This document shows, one piece after another, positions 12,201 through 37,200 of a stretch of 64,000 nt of DNA. The position numbers and the translations under genes were made by a program. Every line of letters begins with the position of its first letter. Positions within the stretch are counted from its first letter, which is position 1. The stretch is from Prunella strophiata (taxonomy: Eukaryota; Chordata; Aves; Passeriformes; Prunellidae). Below the pieces are notes generated by a model. It saw only the letters and a program-made list of their open reading frames with translations, did no database searches and was not told the DNA's origin. Where the stretch lies: the NCBI GenBank assembly GCA_036583965.1, contig JAZBQD010000025.1, forward strand, positions 13,289,145 to 13,353,144, read 5' to 3'.

Positions 12201-13873
12201 AAGGAGCCAAATCTTGTGTGCTCTCAGAAAGGCACTTTGCTTTTCCCACCATGTCTCTGTTGGATCCACACCTGACTTCTCTCAAGGACTGGTGGAACCT
12301 GAGCTGCTAAATCCCAAATGCAGACATTCAGATTCCTGTCTCTGCCTTAGAGGCAGATGTAAATCAGGGCCTGTGTGCCACTTGGTCTGTGAGTTTGCCA
12401 AAGAAGTAAAAGTTTGTCTGCATTTTCCTTTTTGCTGTTCCTTATCCCCTCTTTCCCGTTTGCTCTCAGATGGGAGAGGAGTCCAGGCTTTGATTGTGGC
12501 TCTCATTTTGTCTCTGGCAGGCACTGTCTCTCCACTGACTGTGTATGACAGGAATGGTTTCAAGGCCATGCTGCACTTCTGCAGAGACCCGGCTCCCGGC
12601 CGACCCGACGTGCTGGTGATGGTTCTGTCCATGCTGAGCACCTCAGCTCACCCCATTAAGGACATAGCCTTCCAGGCTGCAGTCCCAAAGGTGACAAGCC
12701 TGTGGCGAGTAGCAGAGAGGCTCAGAAATGTCCTGAGAAGAAGGTTCACCATTTCTTACTGAGCATTTGCCTTGCTCGTGCGAAATTGTGTGTCCCCTGT
12801 CTCTGGATGGAGAACCTGTGGCACAGTGGTGCCTGTGGCATTGGTGCCAGTTTGCACAGTGTGTGTCCATGGCCTTGCCACTGCCAGAGGGCTCCAGAGC
12901 TGCTGCTGCAGCCTCCTGGGTAGGGCTCCTGCTCCCTGTGCACTGTAGCACAGAACTGGCTGTTTAGGAATCTGCCTTTAGCTGCAGGCTGTGCTTTTCA
13001 CTGAATGAAGTCTGGCTGGTGTATCTTTAACCAGCTCCATGGCTCAGTGAGGCTCACAGCCCTTTCCCAGCTCGGACTAAAAAGTCTTTCTTTTGTTTTC
13101 TCTTTCAGACTATGCAGATAAAGTTACAACCAGCCTCTGGTTCTGAGCTGCCAGCCTTCAGCCCTCTCCTCCCTCCTGCGGTGCTGTCCCAGGTGCTGCT
13201 GCTCGCCAACCCACACAAGGTGCTGCTGCTGGGCACTGGGAATGTGAATAATGGGGAGGTGCAGTGGAGAGACAGGGCAGTCTGGGCTGTGCTGGGAAGA
13301 TGTTTTTTCTGCTCAAAGAGCTTTCCAGAGCTGCAGTCTGAAGGACTGTGTGGGCAGTTGCTGCAGGGCCTGTGCAGTTCTGGAGTATCTGCACACAGAG
13401 ACAGCTGCAGGCACTGCTGGTGCAGGTGCTGGCAGCTGATGGAACACAGGCACCCAAGGCACAAGTGATGGGTGGCAGATCTGTTGCACTGGTGGATAGT
13501 TATGAGACCCAAGATCAGTGTAAGGAACTCTCTGTCTCTGAGTAGGCTGGCCAGGCCTGGGTTGATGCCCATGGTTGGTGTGCACAGGGTCTTCCAGTTG
13601 CTCTTGTCTATCTCAGGAAGATGCAGGGTTTCCTTCTGTGCAGGGCTTCTGCAAGGCTGGTGTTTGCCCCTTCAGAGGTGACTCACTGCAGCAAGGCCAC
13701 GAGGGGTGAAGGGGTCCAGGAGTTTATAATCATGGTGTGCCCCCTCCTCCTTTCTCTGCCAGGATCCCATCCGACTGAGGTACCAGCTGCTGTTCAGGCA
13801 GGGCGTGCAGCCCGTCCGTGAGGTGGGAGAGGTGACTGGCTTTCCAGAAGCAGAGCTCTGGGGCAGGAGCTGA
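3223..13873 (+). CDS. GGA2: GGA2, Golgi-localised gamma-ear-containing ARF-binding protein 2
   Basis: Monomeric clathrin adaptor of the trans-Golgi network that sorts cargo such as mannose-6-phosphate receptors under ARF control. Seventeen coding exons: 3223-3256, 3818-3902, 4733-4808, 5315-5413, 6315-6438, 6919-7022, 7472-7552, 8242-8379, 8476-8554, 9405-9524, 9775-9921, 10145-10200, 10490-10641, 11444-11613, 12521-12690, 13109-13219 and 13763-13873. Together they give 1857 bases, 618 residues and TGA; human GGA2 has about 613. Domain order: VHS about 8-140 ([25 protein letters not shown]-type core, [14 protein letters not shown]), GAT about 205-300 ([21 protein letters not shown]), a divergent Pro/Ser-rich hinge to about 490, and the gamma-ear domain to the end ([28 protein letters not shown]). 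The start is chosen because exon 1 joins in phase to exon 2 to give ERWLNEATDPS. The exact 5' end of exon 9775 is uncertain: another in-frame acceptor is at 9784. Confidence 0.93.
8897..9190 (+). mobile_element. possible degraded LTR fragment in a GGA2 intron
   Basis: A stretch starting TGTCCTGGTTTCAG, followed by AGAGTTAATTT-like sequence, resembles the start of avian endogenous-retrovirus LTR consensuses as I remember them. The rest is unremarkable intron. I see no matching 3' end, target-site duplication or coding remnant. It could equally be chance similarity. Confidence 0.22.
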
Positions 13874-14080
13874 AGTCCAGCTGCCTCGGACCCTGCAGTG
13901 TGTCCTTAGCCACAGATGGGGAGCGACTGGGGACCAGCAGTGCTCCGTGAGGGCACATTTTCAGGGGATCTGCCCCCTGCTTCCTCCTTTCTGTGCCGGC
14001 AGGAGCAGTGTGGACTGGCTGCTTCTGCCGCAGCCTTTCCCTGTAGCTGAGCCCCCGTGCTTCTGCCCTGCAGCCCCCCC

Positions 14081-16498
14081 GACCGGCCTGGGGACCGGCC
14101 CACGGGGAGCGACCGGCCTGGGGACCGGCCCACGGGGAGCGACCGGCCTGGGGACCGGCCCACGGGGAGCGACCGGCCTGGGGACCGGCCCACGGGGAGC
14201 GACCGGCCTGGGGACCGGCCCACGGGGAGCGACCGGCCTGGGGACCGGCCCACGGGGAGCGACCGGCCTGGGGACCGGCCCACGGGGAGCGACCGGCCTG
14301 GGGACCGGCCCACGGGGAGCGACCGGCCTGGGGACCGGCCCACGGGGAGCGACCGGCCTGGGGACCGGCCCACGGGGAGCGACCGGCCTGGGGACCGGCC
14401 CACGGGGAGCGACCGGCCTGGGGACCGGCCCACGGGGAGCGACCGGCCTGGGGACCGGCCCACGGGGAGCGACCGGCCTGGGGACCGGCCCACGGGGAGC
14501 GACCGGCCTGGGGACCGGCCCACGGGGAGCGACCGGCCTGGGGACCGGCCCACGGGGAGCGACCGGCCTGGGGACCGGCCCACGGGGAGCGACCGGCCTG
14601 GGGACCGGCCCACGGGGAGCGACCGGCCTGGGGACCGGCCCACGGGGAGCGACCGGCCTGGGGACCGGCCCACGGGGAGCGACCGGCCTGGGGACCGGCC
14701 CACGGGGAGCGACCGGCCTGGGGACCGGCCCACGGGGAGCGACCGGCCTGGGGACCGGCCCACGGGGAGCGACCGGCCTGGGGACCGGCCCACGGGGAGC
14801 GACCGGCCTGGGGACCGGCCCACGGGGAGCGACCGGCCTGGGGACCGGCCCACGGGGAGCGACCGGCCTGGGGACCGGCCCACGGGGAGCGACCGGCCTG
14901 GGGACCGGCCCACGGGGAGCGACCGGCCTGGGGACCGGCCCACGGGGAGCGACCGGCCTGGGGACCGGCCCACGGGGAGCGACCGGCCTGGGGACCGGCC
15001 CACGGGGAGCGACCGGCCTGGGGACCGGCCCACGGGGAGCGACCGGCCTGGGGACCGGCCCACGGGGAGCGACCGGCCTGGGGACCGGCCCACGGGGAGC
15101 GACCGGCCTGGGGACCGGCCCACGGGGAGCGACCGGCCTGGGGACCGGCCCACGGGGAGCGACCGGCCTGGGGACCGGCCCACGGGGAGCGACCGGCCTG
15201 GGGACCGGCCCACGGGGAGCGACCGGCCTGGGGACCGGCCCACGGGGAGCGACCGGCCTGGGGACCGGCCCACGGGGAGCGACCGGCCTGGGGACCGGCC
15301 CACGGGGAGCGACCGGCCTGGGGACCGGCCCACGGGGAGCGACCGGCCTGGGGACCGGCCCACGGGGAGCGACCGGCCTGGGGACCGGCCCACGGGGAGC
15401 GACCGGCCTGGGGACCGGCCCACGGGGAGCGACCGGCCCGGGGACCGGCCCACGGGGAGCGACCGGCCTGGGGACCGGCCCACGGGGAGCGACCGGCCTG
15501 GGGACCGGCCCACGGGGAGCGACCGGCCTGGGGACCGGCCCACGGGGAGCGACCGGCCTGGGGACCGGCCCACGGGGAGCGACCGGCCTGGGGACCGGCC
15601 CACGGGGAGCGACCGGCCTGGGGACCGGCCCACGGGGAGCGACCGGCCTGGGGACCGGCCCACGGGGAGCGACCGGCCTGGGGACCGGCCCACGGGGAGC
15701 GACCGGCCTGGGGACCGGCCCACGGGGAGCGACCGGCCTGGGGACCGGCCCACGGGGAGCGACCGGCCTGGGGACCGGCCCACGGGGAGCGACCGGCCTG
15801 GGGACCGGCCCACGGGGAGCGACCGGCCTGGGGACCGGCCCACGGGGAGCGACCGGCCTGGGGACCGGCCCACGGGGAGCGACCGGCCTGGGGACCGGCC
15901 CACGGGGAGCGACCGGCCTGGGGACCGGCCCACGGGGAGCGACCGGCCTGGGGACCGGCCCACGGGGAGCGACCGGCCTGGGGACCGGCCCACGGGGAGC
16001 GACCGGCCTGGGGACCGGCCCACGGGGAGCGACCGGCCTGGGGACCGGCCCACGGGGAGCGACCGGCCCGGGGACCGGCCCACGGGGAGCGACCGGCCCG
16101 GGGACCGGCCCACGGGGAGCGACCGGCCTGGGTACCGGCCCACGGGGAGCGACCGGCCCGGGGACCGGCCCACGGGGAGCGACCGGCCTGGGGACCGGCC
16201 CACGGGGAGCGACCGGCCTGGGGACCGGCCCACGGGGAGCGACCGGCCTGGGGACCGGCCCACGGGGAGCGACCGGCCTGGGGACCGGCCCACGGGGAGC
16301 GACCGGCCTGGGGACCGGCCCACGGGGAGCGACCGGCCTGGGGACCGGCCCACGGGGAGCGACCGGCCTGGGGACCGGCCCACGGGGAGCGACCGGCCTG
16401 GGTACCGGCCCACGGGGAGCGACCGGCCTGGGGACCGGCCCACGGGGAGCGACCGGCCTGGGGACCGGCCCACGGGGAGCGACCGGCCTGGGGACCGC
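14081..16498. repeat. 30-bp GC-rich minisatellite, about 80 copies
   Basis: Direct tandem array of one 30-base unit: 79 full copies from 14101 to 16470, with partial units of 20 and 28 bases at the ends. Each unit has two GGGG runs, two ACCGGCC modules and four CpGs. Only six base changes are visible: T to C at 15439, 16069, 16099 and 16159, and G to T at 16133 and 16403. Because 30 is divisible by three and the unit holds no stop in any frame, all six frames stay open; the resulting 10-residue repeat proteins (for example [10 protein letters not shown] or [10 protein letters not shown]) are artefacts. It fills most of the GGA2-COG7 gap and ends about 300 bases before the COG7 start codon. 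Confidence 0.97.
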
Positions 16499-16805
16499 CC
16501 CGCCCCGCGCCCGCCCCGCGCCCGCCCCGCTCCCTCCCCTCTCCCTCCCCTCTCCCTCCCCTCTCCCTCCCCTCTCCCTCCTGCCCCGCTCCCGCCCCAG
16601 CCCGCCCCGCTCCCGCCCGCTCGCCCTCCCTCTCCCGCCCCTCTCCCCTCCCCGCTCCCTCCCCGCTCCCGCCCCGCGCCCGCCCCGCTCTTCCGGGTGC
16701 GCGCGGGGCCGGGGCCGCCGCTCCGGCTGTACCCCGGGCTGTACCCCCCCGTCTGTCCCCCCGGTCCCCCCGCTGTCCCCCGGCTGTCCCTCCCCGGTCC
16801 CCGCG
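16499..16805 (+). promoter_or_regulatory. COG7: COG7 promoter/5'UTR: C-rich polypyrimidine tract
   Basis: The segment is almost pure C and T on the + strand to about 16690. It includes CCGCCCC boxes of GC-box (SP1) type and a run of about five 11-base CT-rich repeats at 16531-16585. The last 115 bases are GC-rich with CpGs and lead to the start codon in a good context (CCGCGATGG). There is no TATA box, as is common for housekeeping genes. The transcription start is not defined. Confidence 0.6.
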
Positions 16806-30965
<14,160 letters not shown>

Positions 30966-31435
30966 CTGTGCCCTCCCTGCCCCTGGCATCGCGGCCATGA
31001 GGGGCCTGGAGGGTTAGCTGTGCCCTCCCTGCCCCTGGCATCATGGCCATGAGGGGCCTGGAGGGTTAGCTGTGCCCTCCCTGCCCCTGGCATCGCGGCC
31101 ATGAGGGGCCTGGAGGGTTAGCTGTGCCCTCCCTGCCCCTGGCATCGCGGCCATGAGGGGCCTGGAGGGTTAGCTGTGCCCTCCCTGCTCCTGCCATCGC
31201 TGCCAGGAGGGGCCTGGAGGGTTAGCTGTGCCCTCCCTGCCCCTGCCATCACAGCCATGAGGGGTTTGGAGTGCCAGCTGTGCCCTCCCTGCCTCTGCCA
31301 GGAGGGGTTTGGAGTGCCAGCTGTGCCCTCACTGGCTCCTGCTCAAGGACTCATCTCCTCAGACTGGTTTTCATTTCTGCAAGGACAGTGAAAGGATCTC
31401 TGGGGGCTAGGGGAATTTATTTCAGACTAACTTTT

Positions 31436-31441
31436 AATAAA
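31436..31441 (+). promoter_or_regulatory. COG7: COG7 poly(A) signal
   Basis: AATAAA 471 bases past the COG7 stop, followed by a T-rich stretch (TGTCTTTGTCT). A second AATAAA at 31701-31706 could serve as an alternative site. Confidence 0.6.
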
Positions 31442-31709
31442 TGTCTTTGTCTAGGAAAAGCTTGTTCTATTCTTCCATCTTTAGAAATAAGGAAAGATGT
31501 CCTACAGCCAAATTTCCCAAAACCTCTGGATAACCCTGAGTAGCTTGAGGAGTGCTGGAAATGTTCTGCCAGGTGCTGTAGAGTTGATGCTTTGTGGCAG
31601 CTTTTTCAGAGGATTGAATCTACTGTATCTGAGGCGATGGGGTATCTGCAGCACAGAGGGGGCTGCCTGTAGGCAGTGGCCACTGCTCAGGGCTGTTGTA
31701 AATAAAGGC

Positions 31710-34050
31710 TCAGGAAGGGTCTCTTCAGCTGACAGCTGAGGCTTGATAAAGCTCAGCCCTGAGAATGAAACCAGCTTTGTAGGTTGTTCCCGGTGCAGTT
31801 TCACTATTCTACTGAAAGCCATGAAATTTGTAAGGAATTTAAGGAAAGTGGTGCTTCCTTTTAGAGTTTGTTACCATTTGTTATATAGATTTTTGTGAAA
31901 CAGCTGGTCTAGCCCTAGTGTGCTCTCCTGGCAGACAATGGGGCAGCATGCAGGGAGCTCCCAAAGCTGGAATGGCAGCTGAGTCTGGAGCAGCTGCACT
32001 GCTGCTGCAGCTGGGCTTTGCTCAGCTGGGCTCAGGCTGCTCTGGGTCCAGCTGGGGAGAGCCGGGCTGGGACAGAGCTGGAGCCAAGCACTGGAGACAC
32101 TTCCCACTTTTATGAGATGTCAGGCACCTCCATAAGCCAGCTGTGACTGGAATGGTGAGCTGTCCCTGTCCTGCAGAGAACACTCTGTTCCCTTCACTCC
32201 TGCTGTAAGGAGGGTGAAGCTCACCAGCCAGTGCCTCTCCCACCTTCCCCTGCCCCAGTGCTGCTGGGGAGGGTTTTGGGGACTGTTCCTTTGCTGCTGC
32301 TGGCCTGGGCTGGCAGCCAGCTGGGGCTGAAGTCATGAGGACAGGGTGAGCAGCCTGGGACCTGCTGCCCATCCCAGGGACCTGCTGGTAAGAATGTGAG
32401 AGGAGATGCCCAGGCTCTTGCTCTCAGCATTCCCCATGTTTTTAGAAATGTGCTCTGTGTGTTCTGGTTTTTCACTCTTTCATCCTTTGGAGGCCTTTGC
32501 CAAGGATGGCACTGCATACAGTGAGCACTGATTCAGGAGGGGAGGGTGTCAGGTCCTTGCTTCCCACTCAGCTGTGATAAGGGATCGAAGTGCCATCACT
32601 TTACAAGAGCTCTCCTGTGGGAAAGGAGCCTGTGCTTGTGTGTTTGTGGTGTCCAGAGATGGAAACGTTCCTTTCAGGACACAGAAAAAGTCTAGGACAG
32701 CTTGTAAGGGCTGGATTCCTCTGTCTTTACAGATGTTTTTGCTGCTGTCATGTGCCCTGTTGGCACTCTGGTGGGTTTAGGGGCTTGCTGAGCTCAGACT
32801 TTACCTAGGTGGGGTGGCTCTGTGCAGAGCAGTGTGTTTGGGGGCTGTTGGTCCTTCTCCCTTCAAACAGGAACCAGCTGAGGGAGAAAGGGCTGGGGCA
32901 GAGTGTGGACATGTGAAGGAGGTACTCCCTGAATCTGGATTCAGTGAATTTTGAACACAGAATTCTGTGTGGGGTCAAATCAGCCATGCTGCTGGCACCT
33001 CCGCTGTCAGATCACCCCCCTCCCCAGTTCCTCTGTCCTGCTGGTGGTGGTCATCAGCAACTGGACCCACCATTTCCACCAGTGCCAAGGGGCTGGAGAG
33101 ACCCTGGGCACGCTCTGCCCCACAGCTCTGCACCAGAGCACCCTGTGCTCGGGGAGCTTGCCATGCAGAAGGATCCTGGACCCCCCTCTCTGCGGCTGCC
33201 CCGCGCTGGGCGCCGTGCCCAGAACATCGTGTTCTGCTACAAGGTTTAACCACAGGATTGTGCTTCCTCTTGAACTTTTGTAGAAGTACTTCAGTAGGGC
33301 CAGTCCTGGTGGATTGTGATGGGTTCCTGGGAAAGCTCCTGGGGGCTAGAGCCAGCTGGGGACAGGTGAACTCACTGCCCCACTCAGCTCAGCCCCACAG
33401 GGACCACCAAAGGCCCCGGCTGCCCTCGTGGCAGGGTGAGCACCCTATGTTCTCCTTGCAAGCCACTGCCATCAACCTCTTGCCAGCACTGGACTACCCC
33501 CACTGCCAGCAGGGAAGCTAAAGGTGACTTTTAAATCAACTTTTTATTACTGCAAGAATGATATTAAACAGGCTGGTGCTTCCTTCCACCCGAGTCTCTG
33601 TGCAGTTGTGTTCTTGGCACACCAACAGCTGTGCCCGCCTGCACCGTGAGTGGTACAACACGGTAGGGCACCCAGGGGCTCCTGCAGTGAAGGGAGAATT
33701 CAGTTTCCATTGTAGTTGTTTGGGAATGGAAATCCTGCAGCCTCAGAGGTCAGAAGTAGCTTTGGTCCCAGCCCAAGGCCCTGCTCCATGGTATGGCACA
33801 GCTGTGGCACATCTGCAGCCAAGAGTGCTGCAGAAGGGGATAGGACAAGACAGTCTTTAAGGTCCCTTCCAACACAAACTGCTCTAGGGTTCTGTGATGT
33901 ACCAGGCCACGGCCTTGCATCCACTGTCAGGGTGTCCTGTCCTCTCCCTGCCACCACCCTGCTCTGCTCACTGGGAACAGCTTCCCACCCCCCTGGTGAT
34001 GAGAAACAGTGACATGATTTTGCAGCAGAACTGATGCACACAAGCTCTAC
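31710..34050. other. convergent intergenic gap between COG7 and SCNN1B
   Basis: COG7 (+) and SCNN1B (-) point at each other across this stretch. I see no exon with family similarity, no tRNA and no long conserved frame; open frames of up to about 184 codons are short chance ORFs in GC-rich DNA. It holds a CR1 scrap near 33845 and a second reverse-strand poly(A)-like hexamer at about 33542. Confidence 0.6.
33845..33900 (+). mobile_element. short CR1 3' end
   Basis: The stretch TTTAAGGTCCCTTCCAACAC, followed by GGGTTCTGTGATG, is the CR1 3' terminus; the rest of the element is lost. Confidence 0.6.
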
Positions 34051-34080
34051 ACCCTAAAGCCAAAGCCTGACTCTGTGAGG

Positions 34081-34098
34081 TTTATTGCAGGGTTTATT
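34081..34098 (-). promoter_or_regulatory. SCNN1B: SCNN1B poly(A) signals (two overlapping-range hexamers)
   Basis: On the minus strand, AATAAA occurs at 34098-34093 and again at 34086-34081, about 140 bases past the conserved-frame stop at 34239. Cleavage 10-30 bases further on would fall near 34083-34052. Confidence 0.65.
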
Positions 34099-34238
34099 AG
34101 GCAGAGCTTCCTCCCAGTGATCAGTCATAGGAGAGGACAGCTTGGGCTTTTCATTCCCTCTGAATCTGGACAGATAGACAGTCCCCAGCACGTGGCCCAG
34201 CCCGGCGGTGGCCGGCAGGAGCTGGCAGGGCCCTCTGG

Positions 34239-37200
34239 TCACTCGGTGTCGCTGTCGGGGCCGAGGCTGTCCAGGGGCTGCACACGCAGGGAGTCGTAGT
34301 TGGGCGGGGGCGTGCCGGGCTCGGGGGGCAGCGCCTCGGCCCCGGGCACGGCCCCCACGGCCTCGTGCTGGAAGCCCAGGTTGGTGTGAGCCTCCACCAG
34401 CTCCGACACCGTCGGGGGCGCGTCCGGGTACCGCGCCCGCTGCCCGCCTCTGCTTCAGGCCTTTGCACCAGCTGATCACGTTGATGATGGTGATCCACAG
34501 CGAGTCGATGATGATCTCCCCAAACTCAATGAGGCACAGCACCGAGCCCCCCATCCAGAACCCAAACTGGCCTCCCAGGCTCGACAGCAGCCAAACGATC
34601 TGTGGGAGGAGAGTGGAGTGAGCTGGGGAGTGGAGCCCCGACCCATCACCCATGTGCCCGTGCTGATGTGGGTGATGCCCCTGCACCTGGGACCTGCCTG
34701 CTGGGGCCCCTCCTGTGCTGGTGTTGGGACAGTGATGGGAGGTGGAGTGGGGGAAGGAATTGAGGGCTGTGAGCCACCAGGTAGAGGTGGCTTCATCCAC
34801 TTCAATACAGCAGCTGTGCCAAAAAGCAGCCTGGAGGGCCATGACAGACTGTCCCCCAGGGCACTGAGCCCTGTCCTGGCTGGCTGGCTCCTGTGCCTGC
34901 CCTGCCAGAAGGGCTGGGATGGGCACTCACCGTGGTGGCAGCTGACTCTGAGATGGTGCGGTAGTTGTACTCCTGGAAGTAAATGTTCAGCTTGATGATC
35001 CCATTCCTGTAAAGAACAAAGCCCACCTCAGTGAGGAGCTGGCTGTCAATGTCCTGCACCTCTGCTCCAGCCTGACCGTGGGATGGAGGGACACCAAGAC
35101 ATCAGTATGAAGTGACAAACGTTATGACACTGGAACTGTCCTTAATGCTGATTTTACTTCACTGCATGTTTGAGTTTGACTGACCCAGTTTGCAGCTCTG
35201 GAGAGCAGAGGACATGCATGAAGTGCCTTTTGGATGTGCATTTTGTGTGTCCCAGGTGAACACGCTGCAAACCTCATTCTCCCTGCGCATTCGCGCCCGT
35301 GCGCTGGCCCCGCGCCAAGGCTCGTGTCAGGCTGATGTTAACAGGCTCAGCAGAGAAGATAAAGTGGTTGTTCCTTTCACTCACCTGTCCAGAGTCACAT
35401 TTGTTGACATATCCCTTTCATAAGACAGAATATGGAAAATCCAGTCCTAGGAAAACAAAATCTGTTCAGAAAGAGGAGAGGCATCCTGTGCTCTCAAGGA
35501 GCACGAGCCCTGCGGGTGCTGTGCCCTGTGCCAGGCAGCCCTGGCCCCGTGTGCAGGTGGAGGGGGATGCTGTGGTCCTGAGCAGGGCAGCTCTGCCTCA
35601 GCAGGGCACTGGGTGCTCCTTCCCTGTCCTGTGGGGACATGGGGGCACGGAAGGTGGACTCAGCCTTGGGCTGACACGGGCACTGGGACAGAACCCCAGG
35701 AGGAAGGAGCCACTGTGGGGGTCCCTCCTCCTGCCTCATGCCCTGGGGCTGCTGCTGGTCTGTGTGTGGAAAACGTGCACTTCAGCAGAGGTGCTTTGAC
35801 CTGGACACCAGCTCTGACAACAGCCAGCGGTCCGTGTGCCTGGGAGCAGGAGCCAGCAGCGTGTGCTACAAGCCAAGGAATCAGGGTTACCTCAGAGGCC
35901 TCTGATGGCCAGTCCGCCATGGAGATGGTCATTTTGTACTGCGTGTCACTGCAGCGAAGAGGGAGAGCGTTAGTGTGGAGATTTCCCACCTCTGAAGTCT
36001 CTGGAACTTCAGTTCTCACACAGCAAACCAGCCCTGCAGGGTTTGCTGCCCTTTTAGGAAAGTCAGGACTGATGGGAGCCAAACTGAAGGACCCCTCTAC
36101 CTCCACAGCAGCCAGATCAGGCTCAGGTACTCACTTGCATGTTTCTTTACAGGAGTCAATGCAGATCTGACGCTGTTTTATGCTGGATCTCAGTGAGGAA
36201 TAGCAATATGCTGTTTGGTGAAAACAAAATTAAAATATCTGTTTAGATAAGGACCCAGTTACTGAGTTATATCAGTTTCATTTATCAAAATAAATATTAT
36301 GTATGACCATTCTGCACAGATTTACCATCTTCCCTTTCAACTTTCCTTTCCTTGAGAAACTTGGGCAAAACACTCAAGACAATCTAATAATAAATTAAAC
36401 TGTCAGTTTCTGAAGACAGTTCTCATAGACCCAGCTTGCCCAGGGCTGGTATTTTTGGCACAGCCCTGGCCTCTGCCAGTACAGAGCTGTGCTACCCCAG
36501 GGGAGCACTGGACCCTCCATTGCTCCTGCCAGTGACCAAAAATTTTTGAGTGCAGAGGCCTGGAGTGATACCCTGTGCTCTCTCTCTTTGGTGCCCAAGG
36601 GCTTCCCCAGCCCACAGCCAAGACCAAGTCTGGCCCCTTCTCCCCAGCACTGGCCCAGGTGGCCACATCCCATAGAGAGCAGGAGCTGCAGGGACAGCAG
36701 CAGACCCCGGCCCCAGAAACCCCCCCAGCTCTTACCCCAGCCTGGGTTATCCTCGTTATTGCAGTAATTCACCCCTTCAGGTAAAGGGAACATGTAGTGC
36801 CCACAGCCACAGATCTCCACCATGTGGTTCTGGAAGCAGGAGCGCAGGCAGGCCTGGGGAGGGAAGAGGGGTGCTCAGAGCTGGGCTGAGCCCTGGGGAG
36901 GGAAGAGGGGTGCTCAGAGCTGGGCTGAGCCCTGGGAAGCTCCACGATCCGGGATGGCAGTGGCTCTGAGAGCCCCTCTGCCCCCAGGAATTCCCTCTCT
37001 CTTGCACTGAACAGGTGATCTTGGGGCTGCAGACAGAGAGGGAAGAAGGTGCAGAGGAAGTGGGGGCTGCCAGAGCCCGTCCCTGCCCAGAACCTCTGCC
37101 AGCCTTGCTGGGCACTGAAGTTTTTTAAAGCCACTCAGGGGAGCTGGCTGTGGGTGAGGCCTCATGGGAAATGGAGGGAGCTCAGTGCCTGCTCCCACTC

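Noticed and set aside
14081..16498. CRISPR-like array
   Set aside because: The units are contiguous with no unique spacers, and the DNA is vertebrate nuclear.
32944..33521. Open frames of 100-184 codons between COG7 and SCNN1B
   Set aside because: They overlap in several frames, with no conserved motif or plausible splice partners.
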